A stretch of DNA of 29,020 nt from SIG588 sp045591985 (GCA_045591985.1 JAZNTV010000048.1:1-29020); one strand, 5' to 3'; counted from the first letter of the stretch, positions 1-7,912 are shown. Notes: generated by a model not told the origin, from the sequence alone. A program made the numbers and translations.

Positions 1-80
1 GTACACACTCCATTTAACATACAACAACCCCCGCTCGAAATTTCGAGCGGGGGTTGTTGTATGTTAAATGGAGTGTGTAC
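1..80. repeat. Perfect 80-bp palindrome at the window edge
   Basis: The first 40 bases are the exact reverse complement of bases 41-80, with no unpaired centre. The inner part, CCCCGCTCGAAA/TTTCGAGCGGGG flanked by AACAA and TTGTT, resembles a bidirectional terminator. However, perfect 40-base arms that also include ordinary-looking sequence (GTACACACTCC and its complement) are more than a terminator needs. Because the symmetry starts exactly at base 1, a fold-back assembly artefact at a contig end is a serious alternative. Confidence 0.9.
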
Positions 81-146
81 GTAGGGCGCGGGCTTGCTCG
101 CGCCGTCTATCAGCAGCGGACGGGACGTCGAGACGCCGTCCCCTAC
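81..146. repeat. Short GTAGGG...CCCTAC intergenic repeat element (REP/MITE-like)
   Basis: The segment is bounded by inverted ends GTAGGG and CCCTAC. It contains two hairpins: GGCGCG (85-90) with CGCGCC (99-104), and GGACGG (118-123) with CCGTCC (136-141), the second enclosing GACGTC. From memory, similar GTAGGGGCG...GACGCCGTCCCCTAC elements are scattered between genes in Oscillospiraceae genomes, but this was not searched. It carries no reading frame of its own. Confidence 0.55.
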
Positions 147-173
147 CGTGCATAATTCGAATTGTGCGGAATG

Positions 174-722
174 TTATCCCCGTGCCGTTTTCCCCGCGGT
201 GCGGGCGGCGTCGAGTATCGCCGCCGAAAGCGGGGTGCGGTCGGTCGAGTCGGCGTGTACGCACAGGGCGGGGGCGCTGTTCAGCACTGTGAGGGTGGGC
301 GCCAGTTGTTCCTCCAACCGTACGCCGTCTGTGCGGTCGGCGCCCGCGGCGGTGAGCAGCACCGTCTTTTTCGGTGCTGCGATCGGCGGGCGTACCCCGC
401 GCACAAAGCGTGCCGACCAATAGCGTTGCAAGCGGTCGAGCAAGGTTTTGAGCGGGGCGGGAAACCCGCGGTTATACACGGGGGTGGCGATCACCAGAAT
501 ATCCGCTGTTTCCAGCGACTCATAAAAGAGGTCCAAATCACGATGACGGCATCCGTTCGCTTCGCGGCAATAGCCGCAATCGTCGCACGGGGCGGCGACA
601 AGGGGAAACGCGTCGAAGCGAGTGACGGTCGCCTCGCCGATGCCGTCTAAACAGGCACTGAGCAAACGCGCGGTCATGCCGTTTTTATGGGGCGAACCAA
701 ACAGTACCAAAACACGCGGCAT
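174..722 (-). CDS. Flavodoxin-fold NAD(P)H-dependent FMN reductase-family protein
   Basis: This 182-residue protein belongs to the NADPH-dependent FMN reductase / multimeric flavodoxin family (PF03358 type), cytoplasmic enzymes that bind FMN and pass electrons from NAD(P)H to small acceptors. The N-terminal strand and phosphate-binding loop read LVLFGSPHKNGMT (residues 5-17). A cysteine cluster, C46-x2-C49-x2-C52-x5-C58, matches the CxxCxxC segment of the clostridial iron-sulfur flavoprotein-like subgroup and may bind a cluster. ATPVYNRGFPAPLKTLLDRL (79-98) is the usual second flavin-contact region. The ATG at 722 is preferred because GAGGTG lies six bases upstream; a GTG at 731 is also in frame. 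It is the last gene of the minus-strand operon and nearly touches the gene before it. Its substrate cannot be inferred. Confidence 0.85.
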   Translation of the reverse strand: MPRVLVLFGSPHKNGMTARLLSACLDGIGEATVTRFDAFPLVAAPCDDCGYCREANGCRHRDLDLFYESLETADILVIATPVYNRGFPAPLKTLLDRLQRYWSARFVRGVRPPIAAPKKTVLLTAAGADRTDGVRLEEQLAPTLTVLNSAPALCVHADSTDRTPLSAAILDAARTAGKTARG

Positions 723-732
723 GGCGTTCACC

Positions 733-3700
733 TCATTCCCATACGGGCAGTACGATGGTGTACCGTCCGCCGTCGGTCAGCGAATAATAATGGTTCAATA
801 TCTCGCGCCAGGTCCAACCTTCTTCGTTGGCATAGCCGATGGCACCGTATTGGCTGAGTCCCAAACCGTGCCCGTGCCCGCGGGTGGTAAAGGTGAGACG
901 GTCGGTCACTTCATCATAGGAGACGGTAAAACTGTGGGAACGCAGGGTGCCCGAACCGATGGCTTTGCGGATATCGATGCCGCGCAGATACACACGTTCT
1001 CCCTCATATTCGTAATAGGCATTGGTATCTACCACATAGCCGCCGTCGCCGTCGAAGGATTTCGCGAACAGCGGGGTGTCTCCCTCTTCAAACTGTACCG
1101 TGCGAACGTCGCCGTCGGTCTCTTCCGCCACGTAGTCCGCAAGCAAAGCCTTTAGTTGGGTGAAGGTGAGAGAATGGGTGGCGAGCAAGGTGTCGTTACC
1201 CGAATATTTGGCGATATGTTCTTCCGTATCGTATTTGCTTTCCACGCTCTGCAGATACGGCAGAGCGGCGGTATATACGTGTTGGCAACTGGACGAAGCG
1301 CCGCCGGTGCTGGCGGAATACATGGCGCACAACGGCATTTTGCTCTTTACCGTTTGGGCGGTATCCACCATCTTGACGCCGACCACTTCGCCCACGGCAT
1401 CGTACAGTTTACGGTCGTTTGCGTTGGTGAGATCCAGATCGGAGGAGATGGAGAAGGTGCCGCCGTTCATACAGGAATACAGCATATAGGTATAACTGGC
1501 TACCGCCTGTGCTTTTTGCGCTTCGACGGACTGTTGCATGCTGCGTGCAGCGCCCATTTCGGTCTTCACGGCACACGCAACGGCATATTGCAGATCTTCC
1601 CGTGTTTGTAAAGCGGTCTCTTCGCCACCCGCAATACGCACCTTGATACCGCGGAAAAACGCGGCTTCCGTATCTGTGGCGGTCGTGCCGTTCGGGGTGG
1701 TGGTCGTGGTGGTTGCGGTTGGTTCCGTTGTGGTAGTTGTGGTGGTTGCGGTAACCGCTGTTGTCGTAGTGGAAGCGGTGGTAACGGTGGTGGCAGTGGT
1801 GACCGCTGTCGTGCGGTCGTCCGCTGTGGTGGGGGCAGTGGTGACGGTAGTGGCGACCGTTTCGGTAGCGGTGGACGCCGTCGTCATCTCGGTTGTGGTG
1901 GTATCGTCGCTTTCGGTTTCGTCCGGAACGGGCAATTCGATGTCCGGGACGATATCACTGCTTTGATATACGGTCGTGGTGGCGGTCGTGGTGGTGACCG
2001 CAGTGGTCGTACCGTCCTTCAGCATCGCTGCGGGGTATACCGTGTGGGGGTTGTAGGAAATGACTGTGTCTTCGCTGGGGGATTCCCCGAGCGAGAGACG
2101 ACGCGCCGCCACGATCAGGCGAATGCCTTCGGTTTTGGTCTTGGCAGAAGCGTCGGTTTCAAGGAGCAGAAGGGTATCGTCCTTTTGTGGCTTTACCGAT
2201 GTGATGAAGAGCGAACGCGCTTCCAATGCCGCCGTAAAGGCCAAGAAGTCCTCGTTGCTGTCGAAAACGGTCGTGCGGTAATCGAACGACGGATCGTTCG
2301 CGTCGACATACAGTACGGCAAACACTTCATATGTGCCGGTGGTATAGAGGGTGTTCATTTCGACCGCCGTATGGCGAAGGAGAAAGTTGGCATCGGTATA
2401 GCGGATAAGATCGGAGAACATCTGCCCGTCTTCGGTGTTGTTGCCGTGGATAATATACGAACGATTGAGCGAGGCAGGGGAGGATACCGCGACCTGTTCA
2501 TCAAAATACGGGACACCGTAGTGGGAGGGTTGTCCCGAAAAATCGGTGACGGCGTAGTCATACAAGCCGTTTTGCATTACGGGATAACTGATGCCGGTAT
2601 CGGCAATGCGCACCCAACCGCGAATATCGTCGTTCTTTTGATACAACGCGTAAAAACGCGACAGCATACCGTGCGGGAAATCGGCGGCGTCGTAGTTGCC
2701 GTCGTGCTCACGGTCATATAACAATTCAAGCGACACGTATTGTTCGCGGTTTTGTGCGGGATCGATGACGTAAGCATCGAGCAACAGCCAACCGCCCACA
2801 CAGAAGGCAAGCGCGGCGATCCACAACAGGATCTTTGTTACCCACACGGCGGGACGGTCACCTCGCCAAGGCAGAATAAACGGCAAAAAGCGACGGCGTC
2901 CTACGGCTTCGCCGGCAGGGATCGTGGGGGTGTGATCATCGGATTTAAGCAGTTGACCGCCTGCCATCACGGTGGGGTGTGCTTCCAAATAGCGACGGGT
3001 GAGGTCGAGCGCCTGTGCGGTGGCAATGGCGCGCACGGTGTCGCGGTCGGCGCCGGCAGCGAGCAGCTCTTTTACCCAAACGCGGCGACTGTCCGCCAAG
3101 GCGATGAATACGGTGCCGACAGGTTTGCCTTCGCTTGAGGTGGGACCGGTTTCTCCCGTGATGCTCACGCCGAGATCGCTGTTCCCGACACGCCGCACGC
3201 CGCACGCCATAGCGTGGGCCGTATCCGCCGAAACGGCGCCCTGTGTTTCAAGGATATCTTCCGACACGCCGAGCACGTCGTGTTTGATTTCTTTTGAATA
3301 GGCCGCCACACCGCATTCGAACACCGACGAGGCGCCTGCGACCTGTGTCAGTTTGCCCGAAAGCAGACCTGCGGTACAGGATTCGGCGGTGGCTACCTTT
3401 ATATGTTTTTCTTTCAATAAACGGACAACGGCGGTTTGCAGGTCGTCCACGTCCACACCGAACACATAAGAGCCGAACCGTTCGCAAACGGTGTTGACAC
3501 ACGGTTCACAGATGTCGGCGGCTTCGTCGGCGGTAGCGGCATGGGCGGTAATGCGCACGATCACCTCACCGCCCGTGCGGGGGGTGATCGTCACAGAGGG
3601 GTTGTCCCCCGCCAGACAATCGGCTATCCGTTCGGTCACGGCGGTCGGGGAGAGCCCGAATATGCCTACCGTGTGGGATAGATATATGCCGTTACCCCGT

Positions 3701-4098
3701 TCGTTTAAAAACGGGAGTACTGCCCGCCGCAACAGCGGTGAAAGCACCTCTTCCGCGGCAGGGAGAAGCAGGAACAACTGGGCATATTTTTCAACGGCAA
3801 AGCCACGCACTGTGCCCGCTTCATCGCAAAACGGCACGGCGCCGCGCGGCCGGTCTTCCTCCCAGGGAAGACCGAGCAGGGAGGCCAGTGCCTTGCCTGC
3901 GTCCTGTTCTTCGGCGGCACACAAAACGATACAATCGGCGCGGCGCATCACACTTTGTAACGCTTCACGCAACGGCGTGCCGAGCGTATCGGTATGGGTG
4001 GACGTGCCGACAGGAAGTCCGCACGCGGGCAATTCGCGGGATAAAAACGCGCTGACAGTCGGTGTAACGGTACCGATCGTGAGAATTTCGGCCTTCAT
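733..4098 (-). CDS. CinA/PncC - transmembrane - inactive sortase - Thr linker - SpoIID fusion protein
   Basis: One uninterrupted 1121-residue frame joins modules usually found on separate proteins. Residues 1-170 resemble the CinA MoCF-like domain but lack its GTELLLG and TGGLGPT motifs. Residues 220-375 are a well-kept CinA C-terminal domain (PncC, nicotinamide mononucleotide deamidase) with AESCTAG (S240) and GKPVGTVFIAL. A single membrane helix follows at about 420-442. Residues 470-675 have a class B sortase fold, but the catalytic His is Asn553 and the catalytic Cys is Asp649, while Arg660 remains. A Thr-rich linker (about 690-810) leads to a SpoIID/LytB domain (815-1121) with candidate catalytic Glu847 in VKTEMG and the GHGHGLGLSQYGA signature. 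The topology is consistent, with CinA inside and the rest outside. The AAGGAGGTG site six bases upstream fixes the start. No good ribosome site precedes the internal Met378, so a true fusion is favoured. Confidence 0.88.
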   Translation of the reverse strand: MKAEILTIGTVTPTVSAFLSRELPACGLPVGTSTHTDTLGTPLREALQSVMRRADCIVLCAAEEQDAGKALASLLGLPWEEDRPRGAVPFCDEAGTVRGFAVEKYAQLFLLLPAAEEVLSPLLRRAVLPFLNERGNGIYLSHTVGIFGLSPTAVTERIADCLAGDNPSVTITPRTGGEVIVRITAHAATADEAADICEPCVNTVCERFGSYVFGVDVDDLQTAVVRLLKEKHIKVATAESCTAGLLSGKLTQVAGASSVFECGVAAYSKEIKHDVLGVSEDILETQGAVSADTAHAMACGVRRVGNSDLGVSITGETGPTSSEGKPVGTVFIALADSRRVWVKELLAAGADRDTVRAIATAQALDLTRRYLEAHPTVMAGGQLLKSDDHTPTIPAGEAVGRRRFLPFILPWRGDRPAVWVTKILLWIAALAFCVGGWLLLDAYVIDPAQNREQYVSLELLYDREHDGNYDAADFPHGMLSRFYALYQKNDDIRGWVRIADTGISYPVMQNGLYDYAVTDFSGQPSHYGVPYFDEQVAVSSPASLNRSYIIHGNNTEDGQMFSDLIRYTDANFLLRHTAVEMNTLYTTGTYEVFAVLYVDANDPSFDYRTTVFDSNEDFLAFTAALEARSLFITSVKPQKDDTLLLLETDASAKTKTEGIRLIVAARRLSLGESPSEDTVISYNPHTVYPAAMLKDGTTTAVTTTTATTTVYQSSDIVPDIELPVPDETESDDTTTTEMTTASTATETVATTVTTAPTTADDRTTAVTTATTVTTASTTTTAVTATTTTTTTEPTATTTTTTPNGTTATDTEAAFFRGIKVRIAGGEETALQTREDLQYAVACAVKTEMGAARSMQQSVEAQKAQAVASYTYMLYSCMNGGTFSISSDLDLTNANDRKLYDAVGEVVGVKMVDTAQTVKSKMPLCAMYSASTGGASSSCQHVYTAALPYLQSVESKYDTEEHIAKYSGNDTLLATHSLTFTQLKALLADYVAEETDGDVRTVQFEEGDTPLFAKSFDGDGGYVVDTNAYYEYEGERVYLRGIDIRKAIGSGTLRSHSFTVSYDEVTDRLTFTTRGHGHGLGLSQYGAIGYANEEGWTWREILNHYYSLTDGGRYTIVLPVWE
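1669..2031 (-). repeat. Low-complexity DNA encoding the Thr/Ala/Val-rich linker
   Basis: About 120 codons of ACN/GCN/GTN-type sequence encode long runs of Thr broken by Ala and Val, with an acidic island (residues about 715-733, including PDETESDD). It separates the sortase-like and SpoIID domains and probably spans the wall as a flexible, possibly O-glycosylated spacer. Such tracts expand and contract easily, so its length may differ between strains or be affected by assembly. Confidence 0.7.
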
Positions 4099-4119
4099 GC
4101 GGCACCTCCTTTGGATAAG

Positions 4120-5316
4120 TTACATTTCGTCGTCGGCGGCATCCACCGTGATACGGCGAATGCCGGCAATCGCTTCTTCGATCCATTCTTCGATCGGAAG
4201 CGCCTGTTCCGCTTCTTCCAACATGGCCACCGTGGGGCGGGTGCGGGGGTGGCGCGGGGTAAACACCGTGCAACAGTCTTCGTACGGTTGAATGGAAATG
4301 TCAAACGTGTCGATACGGCGTGCGATGCGAATGATCTCCTCTTTATCCATGCCGATCACGGGACGGAAAACGGGGACGGTACATACCGCATCGGTTACGG
4401 CAAGTGCCTGCGCCGTCTGGCTTGCGACCTGCCCCAAGCTCTCACCGGTGATAAGCGAATGGCAACCGTCGGCAACCGCCACGCGTTCGGCAATGCGCAT
4501 CATAAAACGACGCATCAGCAAAGTGAACAGTTCTTCGGGGCAACGGCGGCTGATCTCTTCCTGAATCTTTGTGAAGGGAACGATGTTCAACGAAATCCGC
4601 CCCGCATAATTGGCCACCTTCCCGAGCAACGAGATCACCTTCATTTCGGCGCGCTCGCTCGTATAGGGGGGAGAGGCGAAGTGGATCGCGGTCAGTTGCA
4701 GGCCGCGCTTTGCCATCATATAGGCCGCGACGGGCGAATCGATGCCGCCCGAAATGAGCAAGCCGGAACGCCCCGCTGTGCCGACCGGCATACCGCCCGC
4801 GCCGGGCAACTGTGCCGCGTGAATGTAAGCACCGAAGTCGCGGATCTCCACCATAATAAGCAGTTCGGGCTCGTGTACGTCCACCTGTAAGTGGGGGAAC
4901 TGACGGAGCACCGCACCGCCCACTTCCGCGCAGATAGCGGGAGAGCCGAGCGGGAAGGATTTGTCACTGCGTTTGGCTTCCACTTTAAAGGTCTTGGCGT
5001 TTCGCAACTGGTCGGCCAAATAGCGCGGCGCTTCCTCGCAGATCACCCCGATGTCTTTCGCTACGACCCGCGCGCGGGAAAAGGCGGAGATACCGAACAC
5101 GTGTGCCACACGGTCGGCGGCGGTATCAAGATCGATACCGTCCGCTTGCGGTTCGATATAGATGGTGGACTGTGCACGGCGAATTTGGAACGAGCCGAGC
5201 GGGCGTAACCGCCGTTTGATGTTTTTTACAAGTACGTCTTCAAAACTGCTGCGGTTGAGGCCTTTCAGCGCCAGCTCGCCGTTTTTGATCAACAGGATTT
5301 CTTCGGGTATGTACAT
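4120..5316 (-). CDS. thiI: tRNA 4-thiouridine synthase / sulfurtransferase ThiI
   Basis: ThiI activates tRNA uridine-8 by adenylation and inserts sulfur delivered as persulfide by a cysteine desulfurase; in some bacteria it also supplies sulfur for the thiazole of thiamine. The 398-residue protein has an N-terminal ferredoxin-like/THUMP region (to about 165), the PP-loop SGGIDSP (189-195), and the conserved tail region PYEDCCTVFTPRHP (about 344-357). It ends without a rhodanese domain, as in Gram-positive ThiI. ATG 5316 is chosen because AAAGGAGA lies just upstream and MYIPEEILLIKNGELALKG matches the family start; an ATG at 5346 would overlap the upstream gene's end and lacks a good site. The cysteine desulfurase two genes upstream is the natural sulfur donor. 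Confidence 0.95.
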   Translation of the reverse strand: MYIPEEILLIKNGELALKGLNRSSFEDVLVKNIKRRLRPLGSFQIRRAQSTIYIEPQADGIDLDTAADRVAHVFGISAFSRARVVAKDIGVICEEAPRYLADQLRNAKTFKVEAKRSDKSFPLGSPAICAEVGGAVLRQFPHLQVDVHEPELLIMVEIRDFGAYIHAAQLPGAGGMPVGTAGRSGLLISGGIDSPVAAYMMAKRGLQLTAIHFASPPYTSERAEMKVISLLGKVANYAGRISLNIVPFTKIQEEISRRCPEELFTLLMRRFMMRIAERVAVADGCHSLITGESLGQVASQTAQALAVTDAVCTVPVFRPVIGMDKEEIIRIARRIDTFDISIQPYEDCCTVFTPRHPRTRPTVAMLEEAEQALPIEEWIEEAIAGIRRITVDAADDEM

Positions 5317-5342
5317 GGTGTTTTCTCCTTTGGGTGTATCTC

Positions 5343-6683
5343 TCATCCGCGCGGTACGGTGGTGCCGCGCGTGGTGGTTGCTGCTGTTTTGGCGGTTGTA
5401 GCGGCCGCCTTGGTAGTCGTTGCGGCGCCTTTGGCGGTTGTAGTAGTGGTTCCTTTTTTGGTAGTGGCACCTTTGGCGGTTGTGGTGGCCGCTCCCTTTT
5501 TGGTGGTGGCACCTTTGGCGGTTGTGGTAGTCGCTCCCTTTTTAGTGGTCGTAGTTGCGGTTACCGCGGCGCTTTCGCCGTACACACTGTGGGGTGTTTT
5601 CTTTTGGGCGGTGTACCACCGATAGGGCATGATCACGTCTTTGTTTACCGTGATATTATCGGACACGGCAGCGGTTTCGCCCTTGCGCACCTTGCGGGCG
5701 ATCACCGCCAAGCGCGCATCGTCGAAATGGGCGATGCTCTTGGGAGTGCAGGTGTAGAGAATAAGCAACTCGTCGCTTGCTTTAACGTCCACATCGTTAA
5801 AATCATAAAGCGAGCGTGCGCGCAGCCCGTCTACATATTTCATAAACTGGTCGTTATTGGTGAAGGAGGTTTCCTGAATGGAGTAGTAATGCTCCACCTT
5901 CGACTTGGAATCCTGCATTACTACCGCAAAGATCTTGTATTGCGAGGTGGTAAACAGCGTATCCAGGGTGATGATCTGGTTGGCGTTTTTCATACGTGTG
6001 ACCGATTTTGCCAGATCGTTTAAGCGGGCAAACATTTGGCCGCTTGCCATATTGTGTCCGTAGATCACCAGACTTTTAGTGGGCGCCGTGGGGGAATCCA
6101 ATTTGTTTTTGGTATCGAAAAACAGTGCACCGTTTTTGTTTTTGTTCTTATAAAAATCGTGGGTAAGATAGTAGTCGTTGTCGCTACTGTGCATCACTTC
6201 ACGGTCGATGCCGCAAGCGGAATAGTTCAGCCAGCCGCGGATATCGCTGTTTAAATAGTAGAGCGTTTTCAAGTCGTCTTGTATTCCCGTAGGATATCCT
6301 TCCCATTTTTCGGCTTCGGCCGTCAACTCGGCATTCTGCTTGCCGTAGCGGATGTCGGTCAATTCTTCTGCCAACTCGGCGTTTTGTTGCGGAATGACAA
6401 GGGCTTCGTTGAGCCATGTCGAGCCGGCGCCGATAAATACCAAAAGGGAGATGAGCAACAGCAATTTGCGCGCGATCTCACCGAAGGAATCGCCGCGATA
6501 GGGAATGACGGCGTCGAGCGGACGGCGCCGACGGCGGCGCGGCGCGGGTGCTTGTTCCGCCAGGGATGCGAGTGAGACGGACTCCTCCTTCGGCAGACTG
6601 TCCACAAAAGCCAATGCATCGTCCAACTCTTTGTCGGCGATCGACGGCAGGTCGTTCAAAAAATCCTGTTCGCGGTCAGACAT
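5343..6683 (-). CDS. srtB: Class B sortase with Lys/Thr-rich C-terminal tail
   Basis: This membrane transpeptidase would cleave sorting signals on exported proteins and attach them to the wall or to each other. The 446-residue protein has a cytoplasmic acidic N-terminus, an Arg-rich stretch (49-54), a membrane helix (about 73-92), and a class B sortase domain (about 135-335). The catalytic residues are all present: His210 in IYGHNM, Cys312 in LYTCT and Arg324 in DDARLAVIAR. Residues 371-446 are an unusual Thr/Ala/Lys-rich tail containing three 14-residue repeats. The gene lies between the cysteine desulfurase and thiI, 17 bases from the former, and has an AAGGAGT site. Its neighbour two genes on carries a catalytically dead relative of the same fold. 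No LPxTG- or NPQTN-like substrate is obvious in the window. Confidence 0.92.
   Translation of the reverse strand: MSDREQDFLNDLPSIADKELDDALAFVDSLPKEESVSLASLAEQAPAPRRRRRRPLDAVIPYRGDSFGEIARKLLLLISLLVFIGAGSTWLNEALVIPQQNAELAEELTDIRYGKQNAELTAEAEKWEGYPTGIQDDLKTLYYLNSDIRGWLNYSACGIDREVMHSSDNDYYLTHDFYKNKNKNGALFFDTKNKLDSPTAPTKSLVIYGHNMASGQMFARLNDLAKSVTRMKNANQIITLDTLFTTSQYKIFAVVMQDSKSKVEHYYSIQETSFTNNDQFMKYVDGLRARSLYDFNDVDVKASDELLILYTCTPKSIAHFDDARLAVIARKVRKGETAAVSDNITVNKDVIMPYRWYTAQKKTPHSVYGESAAVTATTTTKKGATTTTAKGATTKKGAATTTAKGATTKKGTTTTTAKGAATTTKAAATTAKTAATTTRGTTVPRG
5424..5549 (-). repeat. Three tandem 42-bp repeats in the sortase tail
   Basis: The DNA encodes TTKKGATTTTAKGA, TTKKGAATTTAKGA and TTKKGTTTTTAKGA in tandem (sortase residues 379-420). 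Copies differ at only a few positions, which suggests recent duplication. The repeats give the extracellular tail a strong positive charge. Confidence 0.85.
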
Positions 6684-6700
6684 GGCGAAGACTCCTTTCG

Positions 6701-7852
6701 TTAACGATGCGGGCGGCGAAAGGTCGCCACCCGGGTGAGGGTATCTACCGCTTCCCGCACAGCCGCCAGAAAGCGGTCAATGTCGGCGTCGGTGGTAGTG
6801 TGGCAAAAACTGACGCGCAAAGCGCTGTCGATCTCTGCCGCAGGAAGTTTCAGAGCTTGTAAAACGGAACTGTGTTTGCCTTTGGAACAGGCAGAGCCGC
6901 TGGAAACAAACACCTTGCGTTCCGCCAAAAAGTGCAGCAGTGTTTCGCTGCGCAAACCGGGGAAGGAGACGTTTACAATGTACGGTACGTGTACGGAGGG
7001 TAAATGCAACCGCGCGTCGGGAATCTCCGAAAGGCCGCGCACAAGGCGGTCGCATAAAGCGGTGTAGTGCACCGACGTTTCGGATGACGGCGGCAAGGCG
7101 GCCACCGCCGCGCCGAAAGCGGCAATGGCGGGAGCGGCTTCGGTGCCGGCACGCAAGGCACGTTCCTGTTCGCCGCCGAGTGCGCGGGGCAATACCCGTA
7201 TGCCGCGGCGTATGTACAGCGCACCGACACCTTTGGGGGCGTGCAGTTTGTGCCCGCTTACGGTCAAAAGATCCACGCCCCATTTTTGCACTTTGATCGG
7301 CAGTTTGCCGGCGGCTTGCACCGCATCGGTGTGGAACAGGGCGCGAGGGGATATGCGTTTGACGGCGGCAGTCATCTCTTCCACTGCGAAACGGGCGCCG
7401 GTTTCGTTGTTTACCGTCATTACGCTGACAAGGGCGGTATCGGCGCGACAGGCGGCGGCCACCACCTCGGGAGAGATCATACCCTCGTTGTCGGGCTGAA
7501 GGCGGGTGACTTCCCAACCTTGTTTTTCCAATTCGTCAAAGGCGGCGGCCACACTTGCGTGTTCCACGGCGGTGGTGACGGCGTGGTGCCCTGTGCGACG
7601 GTTGGCGGCAGCGCCGCCCAAGACGGCCAGATTGTTGGCTTCCGTGCCGCCTGAGGTGAAGAGTATTTCTTCGGCGGCGGCACCGATCCACTGCGCAACG
7701 GTACGCCGTGCGGCGGTGAGTTCTCGCTCGGCCGTGATGCCGACCGTGTGCAGTGAGGAGGGATTGCCGAAGGCTTCGGTCATCATATACAGGGCCTTCT
7801 CCGCCGCCGCTTGGCAGACGACGGTAGTGGCGGCATTGTCTAAATAGGTCAT
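6701..7852 (-). CDS. Cysteine desulfurase (NifS/IscS-like, class V aminotransferase)
   Basis: This PLP enzyme converts cysteine to alanine and carries the released sulfur as a persulfide. The 383-residue protein starts MTYLDNAATT, a family hallmark. It has SGGTEANN (67-74), the active-site His98 in VEHAS, the PLP lysine Lys202 in SGHKLHAPKG, and the persulfide cysteine Cys322 in SSGSACSKG within a long mobile loop. ATG 7852 is preferred because GAGG sits about eight bases upstream and upstream in-frame codons add only a non-conserved stretch. It is the first gene of the operon and probably feeds ThiI, like the NifZ-ThiI pair of Bacillus, despite the sortase gene between them. A general Fe-S assembly role cannot be excluded. 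Confidence 0.95.
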   Translation of the reverse strand: MTYLDNAATTVVCQAAAEKALYMMTEAFGNPSSLHTVGITAERELTAARRTVAQWIGAAAEEILFTSGGTEANNLAVLGGAAANRRTGHHAVTTAVEHASVAAAFDELEKQGWEVTRLQPDNEGMISPEVVAAACRADTALVSVMTVNNETGARFAVEEMTAAVKRISPRALFHTDAVQAAGKLPIKVQKWGVDLLTVSGHKLHAPKGVGALYIRRGIRVLPRALGGEQERALRAGTEAAPAIAAFGAAVAALPPSSETSVHYTALCDRLVRGLSEIPDARLHLPSVHVPYIVNVSFPGLRSETLLHFLAERKVFVSSGSACSKGKHSSVLQALKLPAAEIDSALRVSFCHTTTDADIDRFLAAVREAVDTLTRVATFRRPHR

Positions 7853-7883
7853 TATCTTCGCCTCATTTACCATAATCAAATAT

Positions 7884-7912
7884 ATAATACCATATATCTT
7901 GAAAATATACAA
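7884..7912 (-). promoter_or_regulatory. SigmaA-type promoter of the desulfurase-sortase-thiI operon
   Basis: On the minus strand TTGTAT (7907-7912) and TATTAT (7884-7889) are separated by 17 bases. They lie about 30-60 bases upstream of the desulfurase start in an AT-rich gap. No other convincing promoter was seen inside the operon. Confidence 0.65.

Noticed and set aside
147..173. AATTCGAATT hairpin as terminator of the flavodoxin gene
   Set aside because: The stem includes a wobble pair, the loop is very tight, and no T-run follows on either strand.
1538..1966. Plus-strand frame with long poly-Val runs
   Set aside because: It is the antisense shadow of the Thr-rich linker of the minus-strand fusion gene. 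The same holds for Val/Ala-rich plus frames around 5334-6023.
2930..2990. Internal start at Met378 that would split the CinA and sortase-SpoIID parts into two genes
   Set aside because: No ribosome binding site precedes it and there is no stop codon upstream in the frame; the only good site is at the CinA start.
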